A DNA stretch of 64,000 nucleotides from Bradyrhizobium sp. 141 (GTDB taxonomy: Bacteria > Pseudomonadota > Alphaproteobacteria > Rhizobiales > Xanthobacteraceae): positions 434,001-498,000 of the forward strand of contig NZ_JADPKR010000108.1 of assembly GCF_023074055.1 (NCBI RefSeq), written 5' to 3'. A program made the position numbers and the translations under genes. Each line of letters starts with the position of its first letter. The stretch's first letter is position 1. Positions 24,212 through 33,122 of this stretch are shown here, piece after piece. The notes under the pieces were generated by a model that saw only the letters and a list, made by a program, of their open reading frames with translations, had not been told where the DNA came from and ran no database searches.

Positions 24212-26341
24212 TCAGACGCCGCCGTTGCAATAGCGCTTCCACATCGCGCGGTAGGCCTCGTCCACCGCCCGCGCATATGGGACAGGGTTGCCGGCGGCCG
24301 CGGAGTCGATCTGTCCAGGCAGGTCGCGGCGCAAGCGATCGAGTGCATCGATGTCAGCGGCATGGCCAACAGCGATTTCGATATAGCCCTCATCGCTATC
24401 CGTGACCCAGTCCGGCAGGCCAAGCGCCGTGAGGATGGAGCCGGCAGCACGGCTGGGCAGGCTGTTGCCGAGTTTCGCCACCACCGGCACGCCCATCTGC
24501 AGGGCTTCCCATGTGCTGACGCCGCCGTTCTGCGGGAACGGGTCGAGGCAGATATCGACGCGATTGAAGGATGCCAGATGCTCGCTCCGCAAGGTGGCTC
24601 CGAGCAGATCGACGCGTTCGGCCGGCAATCCGCAAGCCGCAAACCGTGCCAGCAGATTGTCGCGGACCAGCTGATCGTCAAGCGCAACATCCTTGATCAG
24701 CAGTCGCGAACCCGGCACTCGCTTGAGAATCCTGGACCAGACTTCCGCGGCCTCGTCCGAAATCTTGCTGATGCGGTTGAAGACGCCGAATGTGACGAAG
24801 TCGTTCGAGATCGCCGGGGTCGGCGCCCGCTCAATCCCGGCCGGCAGTGGCGTCAGCGTCACAAAGCACGGCAGGTCGACAACGGTCTCCGCAAACAGGT
24901 GCCGGACCGCGAAAGGAATCGCGACCGGGTCCGAGAACAGATAATCGATCGTCGGCAGTCCGGTGCCAGTGCCGTGGCCCCAGCCATGGACCTGGATCGG
25001 TGCCGGCTTGCGCGCAAACACGCTGAGACGGTTTCCTCTGGTATGGCCGGACAGATCGATCAGGATATCGACGCCATCGGCGCGGATCTCGGCGTCGAGA
25101 CGCTCGTCGGTCCATTGCGAGGCGTCGCGCCAGCGATCGGCAATCCCTTGGAATTCGCTGGTCGTCGTGTCCACTTTTGACGAACAAGAGTAGCAAACGA
25201 TCTCGAACTGTGCCCGGTCATGGTGTTGCAGCACTGGCTTGAAAATGAACGCGGCCGAATGCGCGTTGAAGTCCGACGAGACATAGCCAAGCACCAAGCG
25301 GCGATCCGGATCGCGGCTGTTGTCATGCGGTCCGGCCGCCTCCGAAGCGATCTTCGCGCCGACACGCTCCCACCATACCTGCCGCGCCTGCTGGTGCCGT
25401 TCGACGGTGGCATCCCCCACAAAATCGAGCGTGAATATCTTGTTGGAGATCGCGCTTTGGAGGTCAGGCTGGATGTCGAGGGCTCTGCCGAAACTGGCGA
25501 GGGCTTCGTCGACCCGGCCAAGCCCGGCGAGGCAAAGGCCCAGCACCAGGTGAGCTTGAATGGAATCGGGAGCGATCGCGAGAGCCTGCTCGCAATCGTG
25601 CGAAGCCTGGGCGATTTGCTGGATCTGGAGCAGGACACCGGCCCGCGCGAGCCACCCATTCGCCTCGTCGGGTGCCAGCGCGATCGCCCGATTGCCATCT
25701 GCCAGGGCTTCGTCAAATCGCTGAAGTTCCCGCAATGCAACCGCGCGGTTCGCCAGCGCCGCGGCGTAGTCAGGCTTGATCGATAGCGCGCGGTCTAGGC
25801 TTGCGAGCGCCCCGTCATAGTTGCGCAGACGGCTGAGCGCCCAGCCCCGGCCGTTATGGGCTTCAGCAAGGCTTGCATTGAGTGCGAGCGCCCTGTCGTA
25901 GCTGTGGAGCGCCTCCTCGTGAAGGTCGAGGGCCACGCTCGCGTTACCGAGATTGGAGAGGGTTACGGCGTGGTTGGGCCGCAAGGCGAGGGCCTTTCGA
26001 TAGCTCGCGCAGGCCTCGCCGTGACGCCGTAGTCCGTTGAGCGCGACGCCCAGGCTCATATGAGCATCGGCCGACCGCGGATCGACGGCGACCGCCCGGC
26101 TCAGCAGAGTTTCCGCCTGCTGATAGTTCTTGGCATCGGCCTCCAACACGCCGAGCATATGCAGCGCGATGAATTGGTTGGGGGCGAGCTGCAGGAGTTG
26201 GCGATAGGCGGCCTGGGCCTCGGGGAAAAGCCCCATCTTGTGCAACTGGAGTGCATGCCCGAGCAATGGCAGCACTTCGGCTTTCTGTCGCTTCTGAAGC
26301 CGAGCATTTTGAAATGCACGCTGACCTACGCTGCTGCCCAT
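24212..26341 (-). CDS. TPR protein with O-GlcNAc transferase-like (GT41) domain
   Basis: 709 aa. Residues about 25-310 are eight or so tetratricopeptide repeats (A-H-S-LGVAL, Y-ALAL-P pattern). From about 345 to the end is a GT41 catalytic region: LVLGYVSSDFNAHSAAF, IDLSGHTRGNRL, PIQVHGWGHGTGTG, PTIDYLFSD and QNGGVSTWEALQMGVPVV, matching the eukaryotic OGT/SPINDLY and bacterial relatives. It would transfer a sugar from a nucleotide donor to Ser/Thr of protein substrates chosen by the TPRs. No flagellin or pilin gene is near, so the target is unknown. Confidence 0.85.
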   Translation of the reverse strand: MGSSVGQRAFQNARLQKRQKAEVLPLLGHALQLHKMGLFPEAQAAYRQLLQLAPNQFIALHMLGVLEADAKNYQQAETLLSRAVAVDPRSADAHMSLGVALNGLRRHGEACASYRKALALRPNHAVTLSNLGNASVALDLHEEALHSYDRALALNASLAEAHNGRGWALSRLRNYDGALASLDRALSIKPDYAAALANRAVALRELQRFDEALADGNRAIALAPDEANGWLARAGVLLQIQQIAQASHDCEQALAIAPDSIQAHLVLGLCLAGLGRVDEALASFGRALDIQPDLQSAISNKIFTLDFVGDATVERHQQARQVWWERVGAKIASEAAGPHDNSRDPDRRLVLGYVSSDFNAHSAAFIFKPVLQHHDRAQFEIVCYSCSSKVDTTTSEFQGIADRWRDASQWTDERLDAEIRADGVDILIDLSGHTRGNRLSVFARKPAPIQVHGWGHGTGTGLPTIDYLFSDPVAIPFAVRHLFAETVVDLPCFVTLTPLPAGIERAPTPAISNDFVTFGVFNRISKISDEAAEVWSRILKRVPGSRLLIKDVALDDQLVRDNLLARFAACGLPAERVDLLGATLRSEHLASFNRVDICLDPFPQNGGVSTWEALQMGVPVVAKLGNSLPSRAAGSILTALGLPDWVTDSDEGYIEIAVGHAADIDALDRLRRDLPGQIDSAAAGNPVPYARAVDEAYRAMWKRYCNGGV

Positions 26342-26548
26342 GAATCAAATTCCCCAGGATCTCCCGGCGAGATTAATTCAGCGTGAGAACGAATACGAGA
26401 CGAGGGCGGCTCGCCACGACAGCCTGGGACAAGCTACGATTGGATCTTCGACTGACCAGCCCGCAATTGCTGCCTCGTCCAAGACTGGATAATCTGCCTT
26501 CGGGTCGTACCCGTCCGGCGGGTGCAGCTCAGATCAGGGAGGCAGACA

Positions 26549-27076
26549 ATGGCCAAGCAAAAGGCATCAAGACCCGCAACGAAGACTGCGGTGAAGAAGC
26601 GCAGCGGAGCAAAGGCGGCGGCGCGATCGTCGGCGCGCAAAGCGGTGAAGGCGAAGGCCCGCATTGTGGCTCCGAAAAAGCCCGCGCGCCCCAGGCAACG
26701 CATCGCGATCAGCCATCACCGCGAGGAAGACTTCAAGGCCGACGGCCTGCGCGCCTACGCCAAATACCGCGACCTCGGCATTGCCGCAGCGTCCCATGGT
26801 CTCGCGCAAGCGCATGTGATCCGCCTGCAAGGCCCCTGCAATCCGGCCGAGGTCTCGAAGCTGCACTTCCACGACGTCGAATTCCAGATGGTCTACGTGC
26901 TCAAGGGCTGGGTGAAGACCTACATGGACGGGCAGGGCGAGACGCTGATGAAAGAAGGCAGCGCCTGGACCCAGCCGCCGAAGATCAAGCACATGATCCT
27001 GGACTATTCCGACGACGTCGAGCTACTCGAGGTAATCCTGCCGGCGGAGTTCAGGACGGTGGAGTTAAAGGCGTGA
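26549..27076 (+). CDS. Cupin protein with histone-H1-like basic tail
   Basis: 175 aa. The first 55 residues are almost entirely Lys, Arg, Ala, Ser and Pro (KKRSGAKAAARSS, KAVKAKAR), like histone-H1 C-terminal tails. The rest is a single cupin: HFHDVEFQMVYVLKGWVKTYMDG provides the metal-ligand pattern, followed by IKHMILDYSDDVELLEVILP. GGGAGG precedes ATG 26549. The tail could bind nucleic acid or simply be a disordered linker. Substrate unknown. Divergent from the TPR gene; an R2 repeat follows immediately. Confidence 0.8.
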   Translation: MAKQKASRPATKTAVKKRSGAKAAARSSARKAVKAKARIVAPKKPARPRQRIAISHHREEDFKADGLRAYAKYRDLGIAAASHGLAQAHVIRLQGPCNPAEVSKLHFHDVEFQMVYVLKGWVKTYMDGQGETLMKEGSAWTQPPKIKHMILDYSDDVELLEVILPAEFRTVELKA

Positions 27077-27078
27077 TG

Positions 27079-27177
27079 TCATTCCGGGGCGCGACGAAGT
27101 CGCGAGCCCGGAATCCATTCATCCACCGTCTCCGCCGCTCTGATTCCGGGTTCGCGCTACGCGCGCCCCGGAATGAC
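27079..27177. repeat. R2 intergenic palindrome, copy 1
   Basis: Left arm TCATTCCGGGGCGCGACGAA, right arm ending GCGCGCCCCGGAATGA, with inner arms CGAGCCCGGAATC and GATTCCGGGTTCG also pairing. A second copy lies at 31632. It sits between the cupin stop and the 3' end of the nucleoside-transporter gene. Confidence 0.85.
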
Positions 27178-27185
27178 GAGGGAGA

Positions 27186-28454
27186 TTACGTCAACACCCC
27201 CACCACCGCCCCCATCAAGCACGTCGTCAGCGTCCCCGACAGGATCGACTTCAGTCCGAGCGCGTTGATCTCCTCGCGCCGCTCGGGCGCCATCACGCCC
27301 AGGCCGCCGATCATGATGCCGAGGCTGGCGAAATTGGCGAAGCCGCACATCGCATAGAGCATGATCAGGCGCGAGCGCGGATCGAGTGCATCGGGCGGCA
27401 GCTTCGAGAAATCGACATAGGCGATCAGCTCGTTGAGCACGGTCTTCGTGCCCATCAGGCTGCCCGCCGTCACCGCCTGATCCCACGGCAATCCCATCAG
27501 CCAGCACACCGGCGCCATCACGAGGCCGAGCAGGCGCTGCAACGAGACCGTGGCGCCGCCGATGTGTGGCAAGAGGCCGAGGATGGCGTTGACGAGATAG
27601 ACCAGCGCCACCAGCACCAGCAGCATCGCGACGATGTTGATCAGCAGCTCAATCCCTGCGGTGGTGCCCTTCACGATCGCATCCATCGTGCCGGAGACCT
27701 CCATCTCGGGATCGCTGGCGACCCGGGGATCCCCCAACGTGCCGCCGGTGCGCTTGTCGGAGGTTTCAGGCACCATGATCAGGCTGACGAGGATCGCAGC
27801 CGGCGCGCCCAGCACCGAGGCGATGACGAAATGCGCGGCGGCATCAGGGATGAGGGGAGCAAGGAACGTCGCATAGAGCACCAGCACCGTGCCGGCGATG
27901 CCCGCCATGCCGCCGGTCATCACCAGGAACAGCTCGCTGCGGGTCATCTGTTTCAGATAGGGCCGCACGAACAGCGGTGCCTCGACCATGCCGAGAAAGA
28001 TGTTGGCGGCGGTCGACAGGCCTACCGCGCCGCCGACGCCCAGCGTCCGCTCCAGCAGCCAGGCCATGCCGCGCACGATCGGCGGCAGCACGCGCCAATA
28101 GAACAGCAGCGTCGTCAGCACGCTCATGACCAGCACGATCGGCAGCGCCTGGAACGCCAGGATGAAATCGGCGCCCGGCACCTTCAGATCGAAGGGCGGG
28201 GGGCCGCCGCCGATATAGCCGAACACGAAGGCGGAGCCGGCGCGCGAGGCCGCGGAGATCGCACCGACCGCCTCGTTGATGGCACCGAAGGCGCGCGCGA
28301 CGATCGGTAGCTTCAGGAGCACGATCGCGGTGACGAAGGTGGCGACGAGGCCGATCGCCGCCTGTCGCAGCGACACGGCGCGTCGATTTTCTGCGAGCGC
28401 GAAGGCGATCAACAGCAATGCGAAAATGCCGAGTGCCGATTGCAAGCGCAGCAT
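27186..28454 (-). CDS. Concentrative nucleoside transporter (NupC/CNT family)
   Basis: 422 aa with about 10 membrane helices. The CNT motifs are present: FVFGYIGGG, FQALPIVLVMSVLTTLLFYW, GVGGAVGLSTAANIFLGMVEAPL (substrate-binding region) and NELIAYVDF near the C-terminus. These symporters import nucleosides with H+ or Na+ across the inner membrane. It is a single gene; the xanthine phosphoribosyltransferase at 36.7 kb is the only other purine-salvage gene in the window. The ATG at 28454 fits the family start. Confidence 0.91.
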   Translation of the reverse strand: MLRLQSALGIFALLLIAFALAENRRAVSLRQAAIGLVATFVTAIVLLKLPIVARAFGAINEAVGAISAASRAGSAFVFGYIGGGPPPFDLKVPGADFILAFQALPIVLVMSVLTTLLFYWRVLPPIVRGMAWLLERTLGVGGAVGLSTAANIFLGMVEAPLFVRPYLKQMTRSELFLVMTGGMAGIAGTVLVLYATFLAPLIPDAAAHFVIASVLGAPAAILVSLIMVPETSDKRTGGTLGDPRVASDPEMEVSGTMDAIVKGTTAGIELLINIVAMLLVLVALVYLVNAILGLLPHIGGATVSLQRLLGLVMAPVCWLMGLPWDQAVTAGSLMGTKTVLNELIAYVDFSKLPPDALDPRSRLIMLYAMCGFANFASLGIMIGGLGVMAPERREEINALGLKSILSGTLTTCLMGAVVGVLT

Positions 28455-28599
28455 GATGTCCCCAAACCCTCAATGATTATGGCCGCGCCTGTGCTGCAAA
28501 GGCAATGCCGGGAGATGCGGGATACGCCCCGCTGTTGACAAGCGGGCCCGCCTCAGCCACGCGGGGGGCCGTCGATATCAGGGGGCGAGCGGTCCGAGG

Positions 28600-29865
28600 G
28601 TGACCCAAAAGACGATCCACGAGGCGATGCCAGAGCAGCCAATATCCGGACATCCGCCGGTCAGCGCCGGCGCGCTCCTCGCCCACCGCGCCTTCCTGTT
28701 CTTCCTGCTCTCGCGCAGCCTGTCGCGCTTTTCCAGCCAGATCGCGGCGGTCGCGATCGGCTGGCAGATCTACGATCTCACCGGCTCGGCCTTCGACCTC
28801 GGTATGGTCGGCCTGGTCCAGTTCCTGCCCACCGCGCTCCTGGTGTTCGTCGCGGGCCACGCTGCCGACCGTTTCGAGCGCAAGCGCGTGGTCCAGCTCT
28901 GCCAGCTCGTCGAAGCGGCAACCGCGCTCTATCTCGCAACCATCACTTATCTCGGCGCGGTCAGCGAGGTGCAGATCTTCATCGCGACCTTCGTGCTCGG
29001 CATCGCCGGCGCATTCGAGAGCCCGACCACGGCGGCGTTGCTGCCGTTGATCGCGCCGCAGGGCTCGCTCCAGCGCGCCACCGCCGTCTCCAGCGGCGCG
29101 GCGCAGGTCGCGACCATCACCGGGCCGGCGCTCGGCGGCCTCGCCTATGCGGTCGCCCCGCATCTTGCCTATGCCATGATGGTGGTGTTCTGGATCTTCG
29201 GGATGATCCTGACCGGCTTCATCCGGCCGCGCCCGCAGGCGGTTGCCAAGGAGGGGACGGACGCGGACAACATCTTCGCCGGCGTCCGCTTCATCCGCAG
29301 CAATCCCGCAATCCTCGGCACCATCTCGCTCGATCTGTTCGCGGTGCTGTTCGGCGGCGTCACTGCGCTGTTGCCGATCTATGCCCGCGACATCCTCCAG
29401 ACCGGCCCGGTCGGGCTCGGCGTGCTGCGTGCGGCGCCCGCGGTCGGCGCGCTCCTGATGACCATGGTGCTGGCGCGCCACGCCATCTCCAGGCATGTGG
29501 GCCTGCGCATGTTCCAGGCCGTGATCGTGTTCGGCCTCGCCACCATCGTGTTCGCGCTGTCGCCCTGGATGTGGCTGTCGGTGCTCGCGCTCGCGATCCT
29601 CGGGGCCGCGGATACGATCAGCGTCGTGATCCGCTTCTCGTTGGTGCAGCTGTCCACGCCCGACGAGATGCGCGGCCGAGTCGGCGCGGTGAACTTCCTC
29701 TTCATCAACGCCTCGAACCAGCTCGGCCAGTTCGAGAGCGGCGTGGCAGCCGCGCTGCTCGGTGTCATGCCAGCCGCCGTGCTCGGCGGCGTTGCCACCG
29801 TCGCGGTGGCGCTGCTCTGGATGAAGCTGTTTCCGAGCCTGCGGCAGGTGGAGAGCTTGGAGTAG
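28600..29865 (+). CDS. MFS exporter (EntS/MFS_3 type)
   Basis: About 421 aa with 12 predicted helices. SRSLSRFSSQIAAVAIGWQIYDLTGS at the start, GHAADRFERKRVVQ in the loop 2-3 and FESPTTAALLPLIAP are typical of the MFS_3 group, which includes the enterobactin exporter EntS. I give GTG 28600, close behind CCGAGG; an ATG at 28627 is possible. No siderophore genes are near, so the substrate is unknown. Divergent from the nucleoside transporter gene. Confidence 0.86.
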   Translation: MTQKTIHEAMPEQPISGHPPVSAGALLAHRAFLFFLLSRSLSRFSSQIAAVAIGWQIYDLTGSAFDLGMVGLVQFLPTALLVFVAGHAADRFERKRVVQLCQLVEAATALYLATITYLGAVSEVQIFIATFVLGIAGAFESPTTAALLPLIAPQGSLQRATAVSSGAAQVATITGPALGGLAYAVAPHLAYAMMVVFWIFGMILTGFIRPRPQAVAKEGTDADNIFAGVRFIRSNPAILGTISLDLFAVLFGGVTALLPIYARDILQTGPVGLGVLRAAPAVGALLMTMVLARHAISRHVGLRMFQAVIVFGLATIVFALSPWMWLSVLALAILGAADTISVVIRFSLVQLSTPDEMRGRVGAVNFLFINASNQLGQFESGVAAALLGVMPAAVLGGVATVAVALLWMKLFPSLRQVESLE

Positions 29866-29876
29866 GGAAGATCGCG

Positions 29877-30008
29877 TGTCCCGGACGCGGGGCGGCACGA
29901 AGTGACGCACCGCAGAGCCGGGACCCAGAAGGGCCAAGAACGAGATCGCGGAGGCATGGGCCCCGGCTCAGCAGCGCGCCATTGCATGCCGCGCTGCGTC
30001 CGGGGCAC
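29877..30008. repeat. R5 intergenic palindrome
   Basis: Begins GTCCCGGACGCGGGGCGGC and ends GCTGCGTCCGGGGCAC, the outer arms being inverted copies; inner arms CGGGACCCA and TGGGCCCCGG also pair. Only one copy in this window. It separates the convergent MFS and SDR genes. Confidence 0.75.
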
Positions 30009-30019
30009 GAGAGCGGCGA

Positions 30020-30778
30020 CTAACCCCGCCCCACGAACGGCATCTTGGTCGCCATGACCGTCATGGTCAGCACGTTGGCGTCGAGCGGCAGGCCGGCCAT
30101 GTAGGCGACGGCGTCGCCGACCGCCTTCGCGTCCATGCGCGGCTCCTGCTTCGATGTGCCGTCGGGCTGCAGCACGCCGGGGCCGTTGACCATGCGATCG
30201 GTCATCGGCGTCGCGGCATTGCCGATGTCGACCTGGCCGACCGCGATGTCGTACATGCGGCCGTCGAGGTTGGAGGCCTTGGTCAGGCCGGTGATGGCGT
30301 GCTTGGTCGAGGTGTAGGCTGCCGAGAACGGCCGCGGCGCATGCGCCGAGATCGAGCCGTTGTTGATGATGCGGCCGCCGCGCGGGGTCTGGTCCTTCAT
30401 GATGCGGAACGCGTGCTGGGTGCACAGGAACGGGCCGGTGAGGTTGGTGTTCACCACCGCCTGCCACTGCTCGAGAGTGAGATCCTCGAAATTCACCGGA
30501 GGGGCGCCCATGCCGGCATTGTTGAACAGCACGTCCAGCCGGCCGTAGGTCGCCTTCACCTTGTCGAACAGCGCGGCGATCGAATCCGGCTTGGTCATGT
30601 CGGCGGTGACGCACAGGCTCTTGCCGGCGGGACCGAGCTTTGCGGTCTCCTCGAGCATGTCGAGCCGGCGCCCGACCAGCACCACGGTGAAGCCGGTGTT
30701 CATCAATGCCAGCGACGCCGCGCGCCCGACGCCGGTGCCGGCGCCGGTCACCACTGCGATCTTCTTTGCTTCACTCAT
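30020..30778 (-). CDS. Short-chain dehydrogenase/reductase
   Basis: 252 aa, classical SDR: nucleotide-binding TGAGTGVG (residues 11-18), NNAG (86-89), and the catalytic Ser141, Tyr154 and Lys158 in NGSISAHAP and YTSTKHA. Arg36 in LVGRR after the second strand suggests NADP(H). It starts 22 bp after the Anbu peptidase gene and is probably cotranscribed with it; SDRs are not a standard part of the Anbu cluster, so a functional link is uncertain. Substrate unknown. Confidence 0.9.
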   Translation of the reverse strand: MSEAKKIAVVTGAGTGVGRAASLALMNTGFTVVLVGRRLDMLEETAKLGPAGKSLCVTADMTKPDSIAALFDKVKATYGRLDVLFNNAGMGAPPVNFEDLTLEQWQAVVNTNLTGPFLCTQHAFRIMKDQTPRGGRIINNGSISAHAPRPFSAAYTSTKHAITGLTKASNLDGRMYDIAVGQVDIGNAATPMTDRMVNGPGVLQPDGTSKQEPRMDAKAVGDAVAYMAGLPLDANVLTMTVMATKMPFVGRG

Positions 30779-30800
30779 CGTTTCCTGCCTTTTCTTGCTG

Positions 30801-31559
30801 TCAGGTTTTCGGTTCTTTTTCGTTCTTGTAGGGCGGCCGCGGAATGTTCTGGTGTGCCGCCCGCAGGGCCGCAGACCAGCGCGAGCGCAGATCGTGGAAA
30901 TAGGGCTCGCCGGCTTCGATGCGGTGGTTGAGATCGGCCTCGCAGGCGTCCGCGCGTACCACCAGCACGTCGATCGGCAGGCCGACGCCGAGATTCGAGC
31001 GCATGGTCGAGTCCATCGAGATCAGGCCGGTCTTCAGCGCCTCGTAGAGCTCAACGTCGTAATGCATGGCGCGGTCGAGCACCGGCTTGCCGTATTTGTG
31101 CTCGCCGATCTGCAAATAGGGCGTGTCGGTGGTGCACTCGATGAAGTTGCCGGCGGTGTAGATCATGAACAGTCGCATCCGGGAGCCCTTGATCTGGCCG
31201 CCGAACAGGAACGAGACGTCGAAGGACACGTCCTCGGATCTCAGCGCCGGCCCTTCGGTCGCGTGCACCGCCCGGATTGCCCGGCCGATGCGCTGGGCGG
31301 CCTGGAACATGGTCGGTGCGTTCATCAGCGTCTCGAGCTCGCCCGTGTTGGGGTCCTCCAGGCCTTCGGTCAGCGTCGACAGCACCGACTGGCTGATGGC
31401 GAGGTTGCCGGCGCTGGCGATCGCCATGATGCGCTCGCCGGGCTTCGAGAAGATGTGAAGCTTGCGGAAGGTCGAGACGTTGTCGAGACCGGCATTGGTG
31501 CGGGTATCGGCGATCATCACCAGACCGTCCCGAACCAGGATTCCGCAACAATAGGTCAT
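30801..31559 (-). CDS. Anbu (proteasome-like) peptidase
   Basis: 252 aa, a member of the Anbu group of Ntn hydrolases related to HslV and proteasome beta subunits. The product begins MTYCCGI: after Met removal Thr2 would be the nucleophile. VMIADTRTNAGLDNVSTFRK and GERIMAIASAGNLAISQ are the family's beta-sheet motifs, and DVSFLFGGQIKG follows. Anbu proteins assemble into rings or open helices, with no dedicated unfoldase known. Genome neighbours are the usual partners: ATP-grasp, alpha-E and transglutaminase genes on the same strand. Protein or peptide substrates are unknown. Confidence 0.9.
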   Translation of the reverse strand: MTYCCGILVRDGLVMIADTRTNAGLDNVSTFRKLHIFSKPGERIMAIASAGNLAISQSVLSTLTEGLEDPNTGELETLMNAPTMFQAAQRIGRAIRAVHATEGPALRSEDVSFDVSFLFGGQIKGSRMRLFMIYTAGNFIECTTDTPYLQIGEHKYGKPVLDRAMHYDVELYEALKTGLISMDSTMRSNLGVGLPIDVLVVRADACEADLNHRIEAGEPYFHDLRSRWSAALRAAHQNIPRPPYKNEKEPKT

Positions 31560-31631
31560 TTCCAGTCCCCGAACGCGTTTGCGCGGAATTACTAGCGAAT
31601 TTCGGGGGCCGCTCCAACCCCATTCCTGCTG

Positions 31632-31733
31632 TCATTCCGGGGCGCGACGAAGTCGCGAGCCCGGAATCCATTCCTCAACTAACCTTGCCGCCTGATGGAT
31701 TCCGGGCTCGCGCTACGCGCGCCCCGGAATGAC
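31632..31733. repeat. R2 intergenic palindrome, copy 2
   Basis: Same arms as the copy at 27079 (TCATTCCGGGGCGCGACGAA, and GCGCGCCCCGGAATGA on the right) with a different centre. It lies between the AhpD-like gene and the Anbu gene, so it interrupts the cluster. Confidence 0.85.
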
Positions 31734-31748
31734 AGTTAGTTTCGCCGC

Positions 31749-32156
31749 TCAATCTGCGGCATCGACCAGAAACGCCTCATCAACCGGCACGCCGAGCGCT
31801 GTGACAAGACGATTGGTCTCTGCGGCCATGCCGACGATGGCGAGCAACTCGCCATATTCGGCCTCGGTCATGCCCTTGGCCCGTGCGGCGGCGGTGTGCG
31901 AATGGATGCAGTAGCTGCAGCCATGCGCGATCGAGACCGCGACATAGAGCATTTCCTTGACCTTGGGATCGAGCGCGCCCGGAGCCATCACTTCCTTGAT
32001 GCTCTCCCAGGTCCGCCGCAGCGTCTTCGGATCATGCGCCAGCGCGCGCCAGAAATTGTTGACGAAATCCGATTTCCGCACTTTGCGGATATCGTCGAAG
32101 ACGGCGCGCGCTTCGGTGGAGAGTTCATCGTCCGAAAGCAGCTTAACGGTTGCCAT
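31749..32156 (-). CDS. AhpD-like carboxymuconolactone decarboxylase family protein
   Basis: A 135-aa all-helical protein of the CMD/AhpD family. AHGCSYCIHSHTAAARAKG carries the redox CxxC pair (Cys80, Cys83) and His87 that define AhpD-type peroxidases and related oxidoreductases. I chose ATG 32156, behind GAGGT; the frame is open 42 bp upstream. It lies between the transglutaminase and Anbu genes on the same strand, an uncommon place for it. Possible roles are thiol-based peroxide removal or reduction of an unknown partner. Confidence 0.86.
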   Translation of the reverse strand: MATVKLLSDDELSTEARAVFDDIRKVRKSDFVNNFWRALAHDPKTLRRTWESIKEVMAPGALDPKVKEMLYVAVSIAHGCSYCIHSHTAAARAKGMTEAEYGELLAIVGMAAETNRLVTALGVPVDEAFLVDAAD

Positions 32157-32222
32157 GGGGTACCTCGCGGGGACAGTTTGGTTCCGCGAGTGTAGCACGG
32201 CCTTGCATTTGGACGGTTGCGC

Positions 32223-33071
32223 CTAGCTTTGCCACTGTGACTGCGATTGCGACTGCCCGCCGCGGCCGGCCTGCTCGACCTTGACCGCCACCGTCAGCGT
32301 CTCCGTGCCGCCGCCATAACGGGTGCCGCGCACCGGTGCTGCGCCGAGATAGTCGAGCCCGATCGCGACGCGGACATGAGCGTCGGTGGCGCAGATGCTG
32401 TTGGCGGGGTCGAAGCCGATCCAGCCGAGATCGGGCACGTAGGCCTCCGCCCAGGCGTGCCCGGCGTCCTGATGCAGCATACCGTCCGAGCGAAGGAAAT
32501 GGCCGGAGACGAAGCGCGCCGGTACGCCGCCGGCGCGGGCGCAGGCAATGAAGATGTGCGCGTAGTCCTGGCAGACCCCGCGCTTGAGCGTGAACGCCTC
32601 CGCCGCCGAGGTGCCGCTGTGGGTGGGGTCCTCGTCGAAGGTCATGTGATCGGCAATCTGGCTCATCAGCGTATGCAGGAAGCCGAGCGTGTCGCGCTCG
32701 GCCTCGCTGCGCAACTGGCGCGCAACCGCCATCATCGCCGGATTGACGGTGGTGAGGTCGGTGGAGCGAAGAAACATGCCGGCCGGAAAGCGCTCGTCGG
32801 TGCCGCGCAGCACGCCGCCGGTGTCGTGGGTCTCGATCAGTCCTTCGGCGATGATCTTGATGTCGCCGACCGGTCCGCAGGACAGCACGTGTGTGACGTT
32901 GCCGAACGCGTCCTCATGCGTGTCGAGCTTGGTGTCCGTGGAGACGTCGATCTGCCATTCCGCCACATATTGCCCGTCATGGCTGCCGGGTGTCATGCGC
33001 AGGATCTGGATCACGCTCGTGGCCGGCGGCTCGTAGCGATAGGTCGTGGTGTGCAGGATTCGCAGGCGCAT
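32223..33071 (-). CDS. Transglutaminase-like cysteine peptidase of the Anbu cluster
   Basis: 282 aa. The N-terminal beta domain (MRLRILHTTTYRYEPPA) and the transglutaminase core with Cys167 (KRGVCQDYAH), His205 (DAGHAWAEAY) and Asp221 (IGFDPANS) are typical of the bacterial transglutaminase-like proteins found with Anbu and alpha-E genes. It may cut or form amide/isopeptide bonds. A Gln/Ser-rich tail ends the protein. Start taken at ATG 33071; the frame upstream runs into an R1 repeat and is an artefact. Confidence 0.9.
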   Translation of the reverse strand: MRLRILHTTTYRYEPPATSVIQILRMTPGSHDGQYVAEWQIDVSTDTKLDTHEDAFGNVTHVLSCGPVGDIKIIAEGLIETHDTGGVLRGTDERFPAGMFLRSTDLTTVNPAMMAVARQLRSEAERDTLGFLHTLMSQIADHMTFDEDPTHSGTSAAEAFTLKRGVCQDYAHIFIACARAGGVPARFVSGHFLRSDGMLHQDAGHAWAEAYVPDLGWIGFDPANSICATDAHVRVAIGLDYLGAAPVRGTRYGGGTETLTVAVKVEQAGRGGQSQSQSQWQS

Positions 33072-33122
33072 GGTAGACCGTGTCGTTAGTTGTGAGGCCG
33101 ACTGCCGCCGCAAAGAAGCTCC

